From: Mesostigma viride
Lineage: Eukaryota; Streptophyta; Mesostigmatophyceae; Mesostigmatales; Mesostigmataceae
Direction: 5' to 3'
Assembly (NCBI GenBank): GCA_009746045.1
Contig: RPFO01001476.1
Location: 1 to 64,000 of the forward strand
Length of the DNA stretch: 64,000 nucleotides
The translations under genes and the position numbers were made by a program. Positions 26,467 to 36,576 of the stretch are shown one piece after another (position 1 is the stretch's first letter; every line of letters begins with the position of its first letter). The notes beneath the pieces were generated by a model. The model searched no databases. It saw only the letters and a program-made list of their open reading frames with translations, and had not been told where the DNA came from.

Positions 26467-27090
26467 TATTATTAGGGATATGTATCTCCTGTACTTCTAA
26501 CTGAAGGAACATACATAATAAATATCCAGATTCCTTTAGTTCGGAACGCAACTCATCATTGGACATTAATACTTCAGGTATAGGTCTTACAGGAGGATCA
26601 ACAGGTGTAGGAGGAGTAATATCTACCAAGGATAAATTTTCCAATCTATAATGACGTTCAGGTACCCAGTAAGAGCTATCTGGAAACCAAATGACCATGG
26701 TATCATAATTAATAGTAATCTTATTATCCTGGTGCCAATCTAATCCTAGTAATACATCAGCGGTAGTGATAGGGCCTATAGTGGCCGTCAGGTTGACAGT
26801 ACGTCCTTGTATAACCATGGGAAGGGACACCGTACCCGGGGAATGACTGGTGCGACCATCAGCATAATGAACAGTAACGGGTTTGGTGTGAGGGGTAGGG
26901 ACTAGTCCTAAACGCCTAACTAGGGCTTCGCTCACAAAGGAGCTAGCCGCACCGCTATCTACCAACACAGAGACATTTAAGAGTTCATCAGCATGCAAGA
27001 AGGGGTCTACAACAGTGTGAGGGACGGTTAAACCACCATTCAAGAACATAAGAGGACGCACACGTAGTGGTAGGGAAGATTCAGCTCCTA
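26467..27090 (-). pseudogene. Gypsy aspartic protease
   Basis: Retropepsin-like: VSVLVDSGAASSFVSEALV carries the catalytic D-S-G-A, and ADVLLGLDWHQ is the ILG-x-(D/N)-W strand of Ty3/gypsy proteases. It continues into a linker (PPTPVDPPVRPIPEVLMS) before RT. The reading frame is interrupted at 26466 by the SINE-like insertion. Confidence 0.8.
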
Positions 27091-27174
27091 CAGAGGTTAT
27101 AAAAACAGGCAGGCAAAAATTTTCATCTGGGGTACTATCTAAGGACCTGTCCAGGTTACCCCCGGCTGACAGGC

Positions 27175-28532
27175 CTACTGTTCCCCCTCCCCCCCCAAAT
27201 CCATAGGAACTAACCCCGAAGAAGACCCTGGCGAAAAAGCCACTGCTGGAGGGTCACGAGGGAGCGAAGAGGGTGCGGGAGCCTGATTATCATAGGGGAA
27301 CCCTGGGGATCCTGTCTGCACAGCATTCAGCCTACTAGGGGTAGCTGAAGGGATGCGTCCTGAAGTAGGACGAATAGGAGCACGCTGAGGGGTACGAGGA
27401 GGGCGAGCGTCGGGATGAGGGGGAGCACCCGAAAGGAACTTGGGGCACTCACGTTTAAGATGACCTACTTCCTTACAATGATAGCATGTGATATGAGAGA
27501 CATCAAGGGCTGAAAGGTCAGTAACACAGATATCTAATTCTTCTACATAGGAGTTCTCCTCCTCAGGGGTAAGGATAATATTATTAATACGGGAACGGGT
27601 AGGAAGAGAAGGGGTGGTGAAGAAATCTGCTACACGTAAGAGATGCTGGCGCACATGCTTGAGGGGCAGATCAGTAAAACGGTAGGCAGAGAACTGGCGC
27701 TTGACTTCACGTAATAAGGGTCTACTGAGGCCTTGGAGGAAGCGAGCACGTACTTCTGCACCCGACAAATCCCTAATTCGTACCATCTGAGCATCAAACT
27801 CTTTCATATACTCAGGACTTAAATGATTTAGTACCCTGCTGCAAGGTACCAAAGGCTAATCTATCCTGCCAATCTGAATCAGGAGGGACTAAATGGTTCT
27901 CTAAACGCTTAAACAATTCTGCTACAGAGTTAGGGTAGGCATGAGAGGCCAAAGACTCACACTGAATGAGGTTAGCAAGCTCAGGAGTAATACAGGTTGT
28001 GAGATAGTGAGGAACTAATACAGCATCAGAAAGACGCCATCTATTATGATTCTGCCACGACTCCGTGTTCTGGGTAAGCAACATAATAAAGGTGAAAAAC
28101 TGTTGAGGGGTAGACTTGACATCCAGCTTGGGAAGGTTAGCAAAGAGGGGAAGAGCAGGGGGCTTAGGGGGATTAGAGGAGTCAGTCTTTCCCATAGGGC
28201 CACTATCTTCCACTGCTACATAAGCGGGATAGAAGGAAGGAAGAGGAAAAGTCTTGGGTAGGGGTCTAGAAGGGGCCACCGTTTCAGGCTGGTGCCCATA
28301 AGAGAAGGGGACAGTATATTGCTCACGAAGAGAGGAATAGGCAAAATGATCATAATTTCTGTCATCTAAGGGCATGGTGCTGAAATCACTATTAACTTCT
28401 AAATCAGCCACACGGGTAGGGACCTGGGCTGCCTCATAGGCCGTCTCAGGGTAGGACCAGGAAGCAGGTGGATAAAAGGGAACTGCACTAGGGCGCCCAG
28501 AAGGACCGACAGGGGCAGAGGCACGACCCGTG
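27175..28532 (-). pseudogene. Gypsy gag, main part with zinc knuckle
   Basis: From 28411: capsid-like helices (PKLDVKSTPQQFFTFIMLL, WQNHNRWRLSDAVLVPHYL, AELFKRLENHLVP), a 1-nt frame change at about 27845, then EYMKEFDAQMVRIRDL, RARFLQGLSRPLLREV, the CCHC knuckle CYHCKEVGHLKREC and a Pro/Ser-rich end. The N-terminal part of the same ORF lies at 29885-30275 on the far side of a TTAA element. Gag forms the particle and binds RNA. Confidence 0.8.
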
Positions 28533-28536
28533 TTAA
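28533..28536. repeat. TTAA target site, left copy
   Basis: TTAA precedes the CCCATAGTCCGG terminus and is repeated at 29881-29884 after the mirrored terminus, the piggyBac-type target duplication. Confidence 0.8.
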
Positions 28537-29880
28537 CCCATAGTCCGGAAACAGTTCGATATATCGAACTGTTTGACCCCCGGTGGCGCGGCGCTCAATT
28601 CCAGGAGCGCCGCGCCACCCGTGACGGATGTCAGTGGTCCGGTGGGTCTGGGAACACTTAGGGACGAAGGTGATGCATAGGTTTGGGGGTAATATTCGCC
28701 ATAGCCTGGTAAATACAACGTGTATTGAGACAGTATCACGTGACTTTGGCGGGAAATTTTCACTCGCGCGCGCGCGTAACGAGATATGGCTGCTAGCGTG
28801 CCGTTATCAAGGAAATTTTGCGTCTCGCGGCTTGTAATGGTTCAGAATGTTGCTCAGAATGATGATGCGTGATTTTCGTAGGTCAGGGGTGGCCAGATGT
28901 ATAGCATTGGTAAAATACAGGTAGGGCATTACTGCTTTCTTGGTCGTCAGTACCAGATGAGTAATGGCATGCCATATTTCGATTTTCTTCTTATGGCCCG
29001 GCAGTCTGCGCCAGCCCGAGCACCCAGTTTTGGTACGGGACATCCGCAGCAGCGTCCCTGTGAATTCGGATGCGTTTATAGGTCATCTTTGCACAGAACA
29101 TCAACCTGGTAATCATGTCGGATGCATGCATTATGCGGCTATGGCGGCCTATGCCTGGAAAGCATTAGCCAGTGTGAGATATGAGGGTCCCGGCCAGCAG
29201 AACCCGGAAAGGTCGTGATCAAGCCAGGTACGGCAACGTGTTTGCATGTCGTTTGCACGGGAATCTGTCGTTTATACATCCATTTTACACGAGTGTATCA
29301 GTGCCTCTTGCAGCAGGTTTCCATGCCTGCTGTATGAGTGCTATTAGCCCCAAATCTGCTCAGTTTGTGGTGTTTCTTTGGAGGATGCCATTCCGTTAGT
29401 GCTGGTTTAGCACTTCTTTGTTTCCCAGCACTTTTTACAGTCCTATGTGGCTGTATACAATGCATAAGTGTGTGGCATTTCATGGATGGCTGCTTACGCG
29501 CGCGTAACCCACACACGTAAGTGAGCGCATTATATAGGTCAGATGGGCTATCCGTGCGGTCTGACCCAAGGAAAGCATGGTGGCACTATCTATTGAGATT
29601 GTCCAACCCCAGAATAATTTTTTAGAACCCTCCCTGCAGGGGTAAACTACTAAGGGGATTTCCCTTGCCTGAAAATGATCGTCTTTTGTCCAACTTTGGC
29701 AGTAAATATCTCGCAAAGCACTGAATGGACTTGAGATATTATTGCATTTTCTGAAAGCCCTTGAAGTGTAGATACTCCTAGCACCTTGGTTGGGGGTATT
29801 TGGAGTTGTGGCCTATGAGTTATGATTTTTTCCATTTTCAGGGGTCTAAAAATGCCAAAAACCCATTCCCGGACTATGGG
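28537..29880 (+). mobile_element. TTAA-type (piggyBac-like) DNA transposon 1, non-autonomous
   Basis: 1344 bp with 12-bp perfect terminal inverted repeats (CCCATAGTCCGG ... CCGGACTATGGG) and TTAA on both sides. It interrupts gypsy gag. Just inside the left end lie a 26-bp palindrome (28549-28574) and a 14-bp-stem hairpin (28582-28619). No transposase is recognisable; the internal short ORFs have no DDD/DDE motif, so it must be mobilised in trans. Confidence 0.8.
28549..28619. repeat. Paired subterminal hairpins of TTAA element 1
   Basis: AAACAGTTCGAT, AT, ATCGAACTGTTT forms a perfect 12-bp-arm palindrome; GGTGGCGCGGCGCT pairs with AGCGCCGCGCCACC across a 10-nt loop. Both sit within 85 bp of the left end; no match at the right end. 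Confidence 0.85.
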
Positions 29881-29884
29881 TTAA

Positions 29885-30186
29885 GAGCAGGCATGGAAGG
29901 AACAGGGTGGGAAGGAGGCCTAAAAACATTGTTAGTTAGTGAGGACCTGCTGGAGGGTTGAGCCAAGGTTGCAGGAGGGGCAGGGGCCTGGTTCAGGGTA
30001 AGGGAAGGGTCATCACTAAATCTGACTTGCATACGTTGACGTTGTTCATAGGTAGGAGGGGTAAGTGAGGGACGACGGCGACCATCAGCAAGAGGAGAAG
30101 GAGGTGAGGCACGAAGATTACCTTGAGGAGTGAGATGGTGCACCGTTTCAAGTGAGTCCCGTCGGTTACCCCGATTGTTGTTAGGG

Positions 30187-30223
<37 letters not shown>

Positions 30224-30275
30224 TAGTAGGAGTATTGGTAGGTATAGGCGACAGGTTACCACCCACTGGATCCAT
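29885..30275 (-). pseudogene. Gypsy gag, N-terminal part
   Basis: ATG at 30275 (MDPVGGNLSP). Contains a 12-residue Asn run made of AAT/AAC codons (TTATTA microsatellite at about 30190-30222), a Pro/Ser-rich region and RQRMQVRFSDDPSLTLN. The frame is cut at the TTAA site, beyond which gag continues at 28532. Confidence 0.7.
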
Positions 30276-30399
30276 TTTTGTTTAAGTAAATGATCAAAAA
30301 TCTAACTGAAAGCAACAAGGATAAAGGACAAGGCCTAATATAAGGCAAGGAAAGAAAAGAAAAAGATTTTAATGGCTTAAAAGAAAGGAACAATTTAAA

Positions 30400-30792
30400 T
30401 CAATCCTTTTTAACAACAGTAATGGATAGGGAACCGAATTCTAAGGTGAGAGGAGTATCTAAGCTAGATGAGGATGCAGCCCTCTTAGGGGGAGACGAAG
30501 GAGGGGTAGCAAAATCTAGAGCTTCTACAGGAGGGCGACCATGAGGAGTAGAACGTACGTGTAGGCCTAGATCTGATACGCTATGGTCTATAAGGAATTG
30601 TTGAGCTTCCTCGAAGGTAACAAATTTCTTATACCTAATTACATTATATGTACGGTTTTGCACTATCTTCCTAGCATCTGACCAAGAGAGGAAAATGGCT
30701 GACCATCGAGGGGTAATAACTACGTAATACTTAGCTAAACTATTATCACTAGATGAATGGGAAGGCGCGGTAAAAACACGACGTTGACTCAT
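30400..30792 (-). CDS. Viroplasmin / RNase H1 N-terminal-domain-like ORF in gypsy
   Basis: A complete 130-residue ORF (ATG 30792) as the first ORF after the 5' LTR. Residues about 20-68 read KYYVVITPRWSAIFLSWSDA and RYKKFVTFEEAQQFL, the Y-x-V...G/P-x-x-x-x-I-(Y/F)-x-SW...YKKF-x-T-x-x-EA-x-x-FL pattern of the RNase H1 N-terminal hybrid-binding domain, also called viroplasmin in caulimoviruses. The tail is Ser/Pro-rich and ends TVVKKD. In RNase H1 this fold binds RNA/DNA hybrids, so a role in reverse transcription or particle assembly is plausible. Separate from the RNase H in pol. Confidence 0.7.
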   Translation of the reverse strand: MSQRRVFTAPSHSSSDNSLAKYYVVITPRWSAIFLSWSDARKIVQNRTYNVIRYKKFVTFEEAQQFLIDHSVSDLGLHVRSTPHGRPPVEALDFATPPSSPPKRAASSSSLDTPLTLEFGSLSITVVKKD

Positions 30793-31331
30793 GATAACTC
30801 ACCTGGCGTGTCTTGTGATGTCAAGCTAGACGAGGTAGGGGTAGGCGACTTAGTTAGCTGCTGGACGATCTGGATCACCGAAAGAAGAAGGAGGGCGGAA
30901 GTTTCCAGCTCTCGTCCTAAGTCAGCGGCCGGATATTCAGCGCTCGTCCTAACACAACGCCCCGTAACTCTGCGGGTGCGGCCGTCTAATAAAGCAGCAG
31001 CACAAGGAAAAAGGTGTAGGTACTGCGACGCTAATCGTCTCCGCACAGTAATACTCCCCTATCTAAGACAGGAAACAACCGTAAGCAGGAAAACAAGGCG
31101 CATGACAGGCTAACTACGAAAGGATTTATCCGCTGTGAGCAGGTCTAGATTCTAGGTAGAGCGTGTCCCGAAACGGGCAGCACGACGCTCCTAGCTTGAA
31201 GGCGACCCGCCCATTACCTATCAAGGAAGTGTCGACTTCTTGTTCCTGGACGCGGAAGGGGTCTTGAAAAGGTGTATGTGGCAAGGGATAGTCGTCTCGT
31301 TCACTACCTACTGAAGTTCCTCCGGAACCAT
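30793..31331 (-). other. Gypsy 5' leader
   Basis: About 540 bp between the 5' LTR and the first ORF, without a supported gene. Next to the LTR the minus strand reads ATGGTTCCGGAGGAAC; the TGG-initial sequence is at the primer-binding-site position, though I cannot name the tRNA. Confidence 0.5.
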
Positions 31332-31904
31332 TGTTACGCCGCGGATATCTACCTCCACCTCTACCTCTAATGGGCCTGATACTACCTAAACTGGTCAGGC
31401 CTCCTCTACTTAACCCTCTGGCGAAAGACGAACGTGACGGAGCTGATCTCAATGCATTAACGTAAGTGTTGCTATAATACGCCATACAACCATTTATCAA
31501 AACCCGTTTACTCCAGGAATAGAGGAAGGAAACACAACTACACTGCCGTGACCCAAGCCTAAATGTGTCAATTCATTTAACACACGCCGAGTGCACACAC
31601 AAGGGGTAGAACGCGCATAAATGGTCACCAACGGTCCAACACGCTCGGGCCGACATGGCCCTCGCCTACAGATGCACGCTGGTCCACTAAATCTACTGAT
31701 GCACGCTGGTCCACTACATTCTACCACAGGATCAGGACCACTAGTAAAGTACGCGGCGCGGCGCCCAACGGCACCCAATGTACCACGGTACTGTTACGAG
31801 GACAATAATGTCCCGGTAGGAGCCTAAACGTAAACCTAGGGACAACCGAGGCAAAAGACCTAATTTACGTCCGTAACTACAACGAATTGTTACGCGACGT
31901 AACA
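31332..31904 (-). repeat. Gypsy 5' LTR
   Basis: 573 bp, TGTTACG...CGTAACA, nearly identical to 19446-20017. Followed at 31905-31909 by the right TSD copy TTCTG. Confidence 0.9.
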
Positions 31905-31909
31905 TTCTG

Positions 31910-34305
31910 GATCAGATTTTAAAAATGCCCTCTTGAAGTCCAGCAGCACTGATGACATAGCTGCTCCCCTGTTCAGCAACCCCACGTAGAGACATAGCAA
32001 AATTCTCCATGTGTCGTGTAACATCCCTGGCGTGTACAGCTCCTCTCCTGGCAGACTCCCCGTGCCGTGATACTCATTCAGGACAGGCCTGACATGGGGC
32101 ACTGATACCTCATCCACAACCTTCCTCTTCAGCACAAATCTCAAAGCAAGCTTCCTTGATGCTGGGGGACGTCTGTCTGTTGGTGCAGCACACTCAAACT
32201 GCAACCACTCCTCCAATGCCTTGGAGAAGGCGAGCTTCCAAGCCTCAAACAAAGTAGGCGAGCTCATCTCTTGGACTAGCTGGTCATATGTCAAAGGAGA
32301 GTGTGCAGCAAGGCTCCTGTGAGTTATGCCAATACTGCTGGGGTGCAACACAGCTGGAATCACCAAACTGGCTGCTGGGGGCACCTCCCCTTCATCCCAT
32401 TTTACACCCTTGACCGGCTTGGCCCTGCACCTGACTGGAAATGTAATTGTCCTGAAAGTTTCTAGGGGAATCATCCCCCAGCCATCTCTTCTCAGAGCTG
32501 TAGCTCTGATAGAAATCCCAGGATTGCCCAGAAAATTCTGACCCAAAATCACAGGGCCATCATAGTCCTCTAGGACAAGGAAGGTCACATCCACACCCAT
32601 GACAGGGGCAGTAACCTCTCCCAACACCCTTAGATGCGTCCTACCACTGAAATCAGACACCCAGGGGCAACTTGGTTCACCGACCAGCAGTTCTCCTGTA
32701 TGCTGAGGTCCCATGACAGAAACCTGTGCATTGGTATCTATCTCCATGGCAGCTACCTCAGGTTCATCGATCCAACTGGACAAGCTTGGACACCTTAGGC
32801 TCCTTCTTGGCTCTTTGCAAAGCCTGTACAATATCTGATAGACGCACACCCCTAGGCCTGGTGTCGGGCCGTTCCGGAGGTGCAGCCTGTCCGCCTGCTT
32901 GCCCAACCACCGTATGTGAAGGTACCCCAGGGGCCGGGCCAGGGTCACCCTGAGGGCTCGATACAGCTGTAGCACCCTGATCAGGAAGTTCCACGTCACC
33001 CCCGCCTTGTACACCAACGGGCACCTGGAAGAGGTCTCCTTGACTACCTCCCCGGGGACGGACCTTTGACCAGGACAGACGGTGCACTGCTTGGGAGCCA
33101 TCAATGGCCACCCAGCACTTATGGCCAGCGGCTTCTACTCGGGTCACCACCCCATCATGCCAGCTGCCACGTTTCCCTGGAAAGCTTGGCTCCTTCCACA
33201 CAACAACCTGTTGTCCAACGTTAGGTTCTAGGACACTCCAGCCCTTGTCTTTCTGCCTCAGCTTGAGGAACTTGGCCTCTAGCTTCTCCTTCCATGCCTG
33301 CTCAGCATCAGCTGGCAGCATCCTGGTGTGCAGCATAAGAGGATTGATGGCAATGTCACCAAAGAACATGGGAGTCCTGAGGTTCAGCCTATCCTCCACA
33401 GAACGTAGCCATGCAGATGTCACAATGGCAGATGACGTCCTTGGAATCCTCTCCACCAGCAGCACAGTCTTGATCTCTTGGATGGCTCTCTCCACAACCC
33501 CTTGCTGGCCGTGGCTCTCCCTGGGTGTAATCAGCAACTCTGGAAATTCTGGCAGGTTCTCAAAGCACTCAAACTGAATGTCACACTGCAGCAACTCCAA
33601 CCCAGGGTACCTGCTCCTTGTCAACTTCAGAGCAGCAATTAATGTAGGCTTCTCCATGTCAGGCAGGATCTCTAGGGTCTTGTACTTGGTATATCTGTCC
33701 ACTGCCACCAGCAGCTTCAAACCCCTGATTCTCTGAATATCTACCTGCACATGGCCTGGCTGCAAAATAGGAGACCTGGCATGAGACTGCTTGGGCTTTC
33801 TAGCAACTAGCCTGCACTTGCAAGCTTGAGCAACCTGTTGGCAGATGGAGTACAACTCACTTCCTCCCAGCCGTCTAGCAACTTGCAAAGACTGAGCTGC
33901 ATGGCCAAACATGGTATGCAACCTTGAGGCAATGTCATACAAGAGAGAAAATCTTTTATTGTCATTATTAGCACTCAAGGTATGTACAGATCCCTTATGT
34001 ACAGGAGGCACCAGGGTCGTGCCTGTCAGACTGTCTCCAGCCCTATCCTCATCCTGACCATCCTGTGCCAGTCCTGCACGGTCAGAATGCTTCTGAGATC
34101 CACCTGGGTCCACAGCACCAGGTCCTACCTCAGGCTCAGCACCGCCATGGCGGGCACGTTGGCGAGTAACCACTGCAGCTACAGCTGGCATACTCTCGGT
34201 GGTAACCAAGCTTGCCCCATCGTGTCCAATAGGCTCTGTCACTAGAGCATGGGGCTGCCCCTCACTGCTATCACTAGCAGCTACATTACACACCCCTGGG
34301 GGCAC
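31910..34305 (-). pseudogene. Copia-A pol, 5' part: integrase, retropepsin-like domain, RT start
   Basis: Integrase in 32764-34305: zinc region LHTMFGHAAQS ... AQACKCRL, catalytic D in VQVDIQRI, D in LQCDIQFE, E in VVERAIQEIK, then a C-terminal GKRGSWHDGVVTRVEAAGHKCW fold. Only after it comes a retropepsin-like domain at about 32740-32520 (MEIDTNAQVSVMG ... VDVTFLVLEDYDGPVILGQNFL), with DTNA where proteases have DS/TGA. RT begins at about 32280, with motif A MSSVLLDFKRAFLK just before the gypsy insertion. The order IN-PR-RT differs from the copia norm PR-IN-RT. Frame changes at about 32760. Confidence 0.75.
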
Positions 34306-34387
34306 CCTCCAGGGTTCAGGGATGTGTGCAGGCTCAAGTCAATGATCAGCAGCCTTGCCCTTGCCCTTATCCTGGGATGGACCAGCC

Positions 34388-35162
34388 TTAGAACTCCTTG
34401 CTGCCACCCTGAGCGGGCTTGCTCTGACCTTCCTGCCTCAGGTACGAGGGACACTCATTCCTGAAGTGACCCTTCCCTTGGCAGAAATAACATTCCACCT
34501 GACTGATGTCCCGTGAGGTCCCACTGCTGGGCCCAGCCTTGGGAGGCCCACCCACCCTCTTGAAGTCAAACTGGGACTGTGGATGCCCCGACTTCGGAGG
34601 TGTCCCCCGTCCAGCCATTCTGCCACGCCCCCTCCTGGACCTTCCTCGACCCCTAGAAGAGGTCTCAGGCCCCCTCGAGGACGCTGGGCCCCCGTGGCCC
34701 GATCCCCTCATGGACTTAACTGCAGGTTCAGCTGCCTCCTCGTCCCCTTGACGTGGGCGCTTACCACCTACATACTTGCCGCTGAAACACTCATACAGCT
34801 GGTCCGTCATGGCAGCCCAGCCATGGACTTGGCGCATGTGGATGGTCACATTGTCCATCGTGACAGGATCCAGCTGCAGCGACTTGAGAAAGTCGCCCAT
34901 GGCCATCCGATCTGCAACGAAGAATCCTTTGGCCATGGCGTCCTCCCTCAGCTTGACAAAGTCTTCAAAGGCGTGGACCACTAGCTGCCCCTTGATGGGC
35001 TTGTAGTCCAGGTACTCTTGCTTCAGGTGAGAACCATCTATGGTCCTCTTATCACTCAGGAACACCCTGAGTCGCGTCATAAACGCAGTCCAGGTGTCCC
35101 CCGCTGTGTGTCGCTCCCGGACAAACTTGAACAGCCGCCTCGCCGACTGCCTTATGTAGGCA
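34388..35162 (-). pseudogene. Copia-A gag, C-terminal part with zinc knuckle
   Basis: Reads YIRQSARRLFKFVRERHTAG, FMTRLRVFLSDKRTIDGSHL, FVKLREDAMAKGFFVADRMA and GWAAMTDQLYECFSGKYV, then an Arg/Gly-rich stretch (RGRGRSRRGRGRMAGRG) and the CCHC knuckle CYFCQGKGHFRNEC. It continues the gag ORF that starts at 43429; Copia-B separates the two pieces. Binds RNA and forms the particle by family analogy. Confidence 0.8.
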
Positions 35163-35167
35163 CTAGA
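35163..35167. repeat. TSD (CTAGA), left copy, of Copia-B
   Basis: CTAGA precedes the AGTTAACG start of the LTR and recurs at 43071-43075 after the other LTR. Joining across it restores the Copia-A gag frame. Confidence 0.85.
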
Positions 35168-35800
35168 AGTTAACGAAACTGTGGCTGAACTGTGGTTCAG
35201 CCTGCACTGATTAATATCTACAGAGGAAGTAGTTATATTAATCAATAGGTTTACGTTGCTGGTTATGGCTACCAGCACAGAACGCACGAGGCACGTGAGA
35301 ACCGTCGCCGAAGGTGCGAGGACACAGGTGCAGGGAAAGTGGTGCTACCAAGTGGCAGCGTCCTGCTCGTTACAGTATATACTAATTGTGACGCAGTCAC
35401 ATCCAGATGACTGATAGGACAGATCATCTCACAATATTGCTGTCCTTCACTCTGGACCAGCAGATCTCGACTCGTTATCCATAAATAGTCACATCAGTGT
35501 CCTGTCGCACAAGTCCTGTCACTATTTGTTACGTCTAATCAATAGCATTGAATAGACCGCAGTGCCGGAGACTAAATGTCCTATCGTACACTGTGACAAG
35601 ACGCCGTATGCCACGCGTCACTTGAAGAACCACCGTAGAATCACCGAATCCAAGTAGAATGTAGTAGAACAGTATCTTGCTCATATCTCGAGCAATACTC
35701 ATCAGAATGAACCCGTTTCTGGATTGTAGTAACCGGAAGTAGAATCTCTACAAGCCAAGTAGCTTAGTAGAATAATATTGCTTGCCAGGCAATATTAACT
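35168..35800 (-). repeat. Copia-B 3' LTR (AG...CT ends)
   Basis: Begins AGTTAACGAAACTG and ends GCAATATTAACT. Compared with 42435-43070 the differences I find are small indels (ACAGT; GACA; CATA), some of them micro-duplications. Confidence 0.85.
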
Positions 35801-35880
35801 CCAGCCCTTTCTTCTCTTTTAGAGCTTGGACGTAACAGCCATATTAACTCCAGCCCTTTCTTTCTTTTAGAGCTGTTAGG
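35801..35880 (-). other. Copia-B polypurine tract, duplicated
   Basis: On the minus strand AAAAGAGAAGAAAGGGCTGG abuts the 3' LTR, as expected for a polypurine tract. An almost identical copy (AAAAGAAAGAAAGGGCTGG) lies about 46 bp further in, both followed by AGTTAATA. Confidence 0.7.
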
Positions 35881-36249
35881 CTTGGCAACACATATATAGA
35901 AACAACATGCATAGCACTTGACATCCCTCCCAGCTCTCTGTAGTCTCTGCTCGGGATTAATCAAGCACCAGATCACAACACATCTCAGCCATGACGAATT
36001 ACAATGAATTCCCTATCCACTGGAAGTAGAAAGCCAAGTGTTTGGAGTAGCAGCTTGTGGCTAACCAGAATAATGACCAAAATGGAATCACCACCATAAT
36101 GGCTCCTGATTGGAACCCCACAAGTTACCCACAAGACCTTATCAGGTAGACATTGATAGTTATCAGAACTGGCGCCCACCATGGACTGAGAAATAGCACA
36201 TCACAAAATATATTAAGCACATGACAAACTACCTTCCTCTGTCTGGGAC

Positions 36250-36345
36250 AAAACTAGGGGGACCTGTCGCCACCTCACCAGCAAGGTTGATGGGTCAGCC
36301 AATCCGGGAAAATCCGCCTAAGCAGCCCCAGGGAATCGAACCCTG
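36250..36345 (-). other. tRNA-like B-box sequence in the 3' region of Copia-B
   Basis: The minus strand has GGGTTCGATTCCCTGGGGC near GGTGGCGACAGGTCCCCC, matching the block at 17982-18080 in Copia-A. The spacing between the two motifs is the same in both elements. Confidence 0.45.
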
Positions 36346-36576
36346 CCCTATAAAATCCCTTTGGTTGAGACAAACCTCAAACTGAGGACAAACCCCCAAC
36401 CAACATCATGCTCCATGACTGAGCATTACATAGAATACAGTATTATACACATATGTACACAGAGCATTACTGCCCTCAGAGCATCACAGCTCTCAGCATA
36501 ACAGAGCCCAGCTCTATGTTAGCTCTTCTCACCCAATCAGTCACCAAGCTCAAAGCTCCAACTGGAATTGCTCAAC

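Larger units (their letters stand above)
19446..31904 (-). mobile_element. Ty3/gypsy chromovirus inserted in Copia-A
   Basis: A 12.5-kb element with LTRs 19446-20017 and 31332-31904 (572 and 573 bp, ends TGTTACG...CGTAACA, only a few differences by eye), TSD TTCTG, a G-rich polypurine tract next to the 3' LTR, and on the minus strand: viroplasmin-like ORF, gag with zinc knuckle, protease, RT, RNase H, integrase with chromodomain, then an additional long ORF. Two later insertions sit in it (SINE-like 26177-26456; TTAA element 28537-29880). Near-identical LTRs mean a recent insertion, yet several ORFs are broken by 1-nt shifts. Confidence 0.9.

Noticed and set aside
28807-29516. Transposase in TTAA element 1
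   Set aside because: Short frames lack any DDD/DDE-like motif or Cys-rich C-terminal domain typical of piggyBac.
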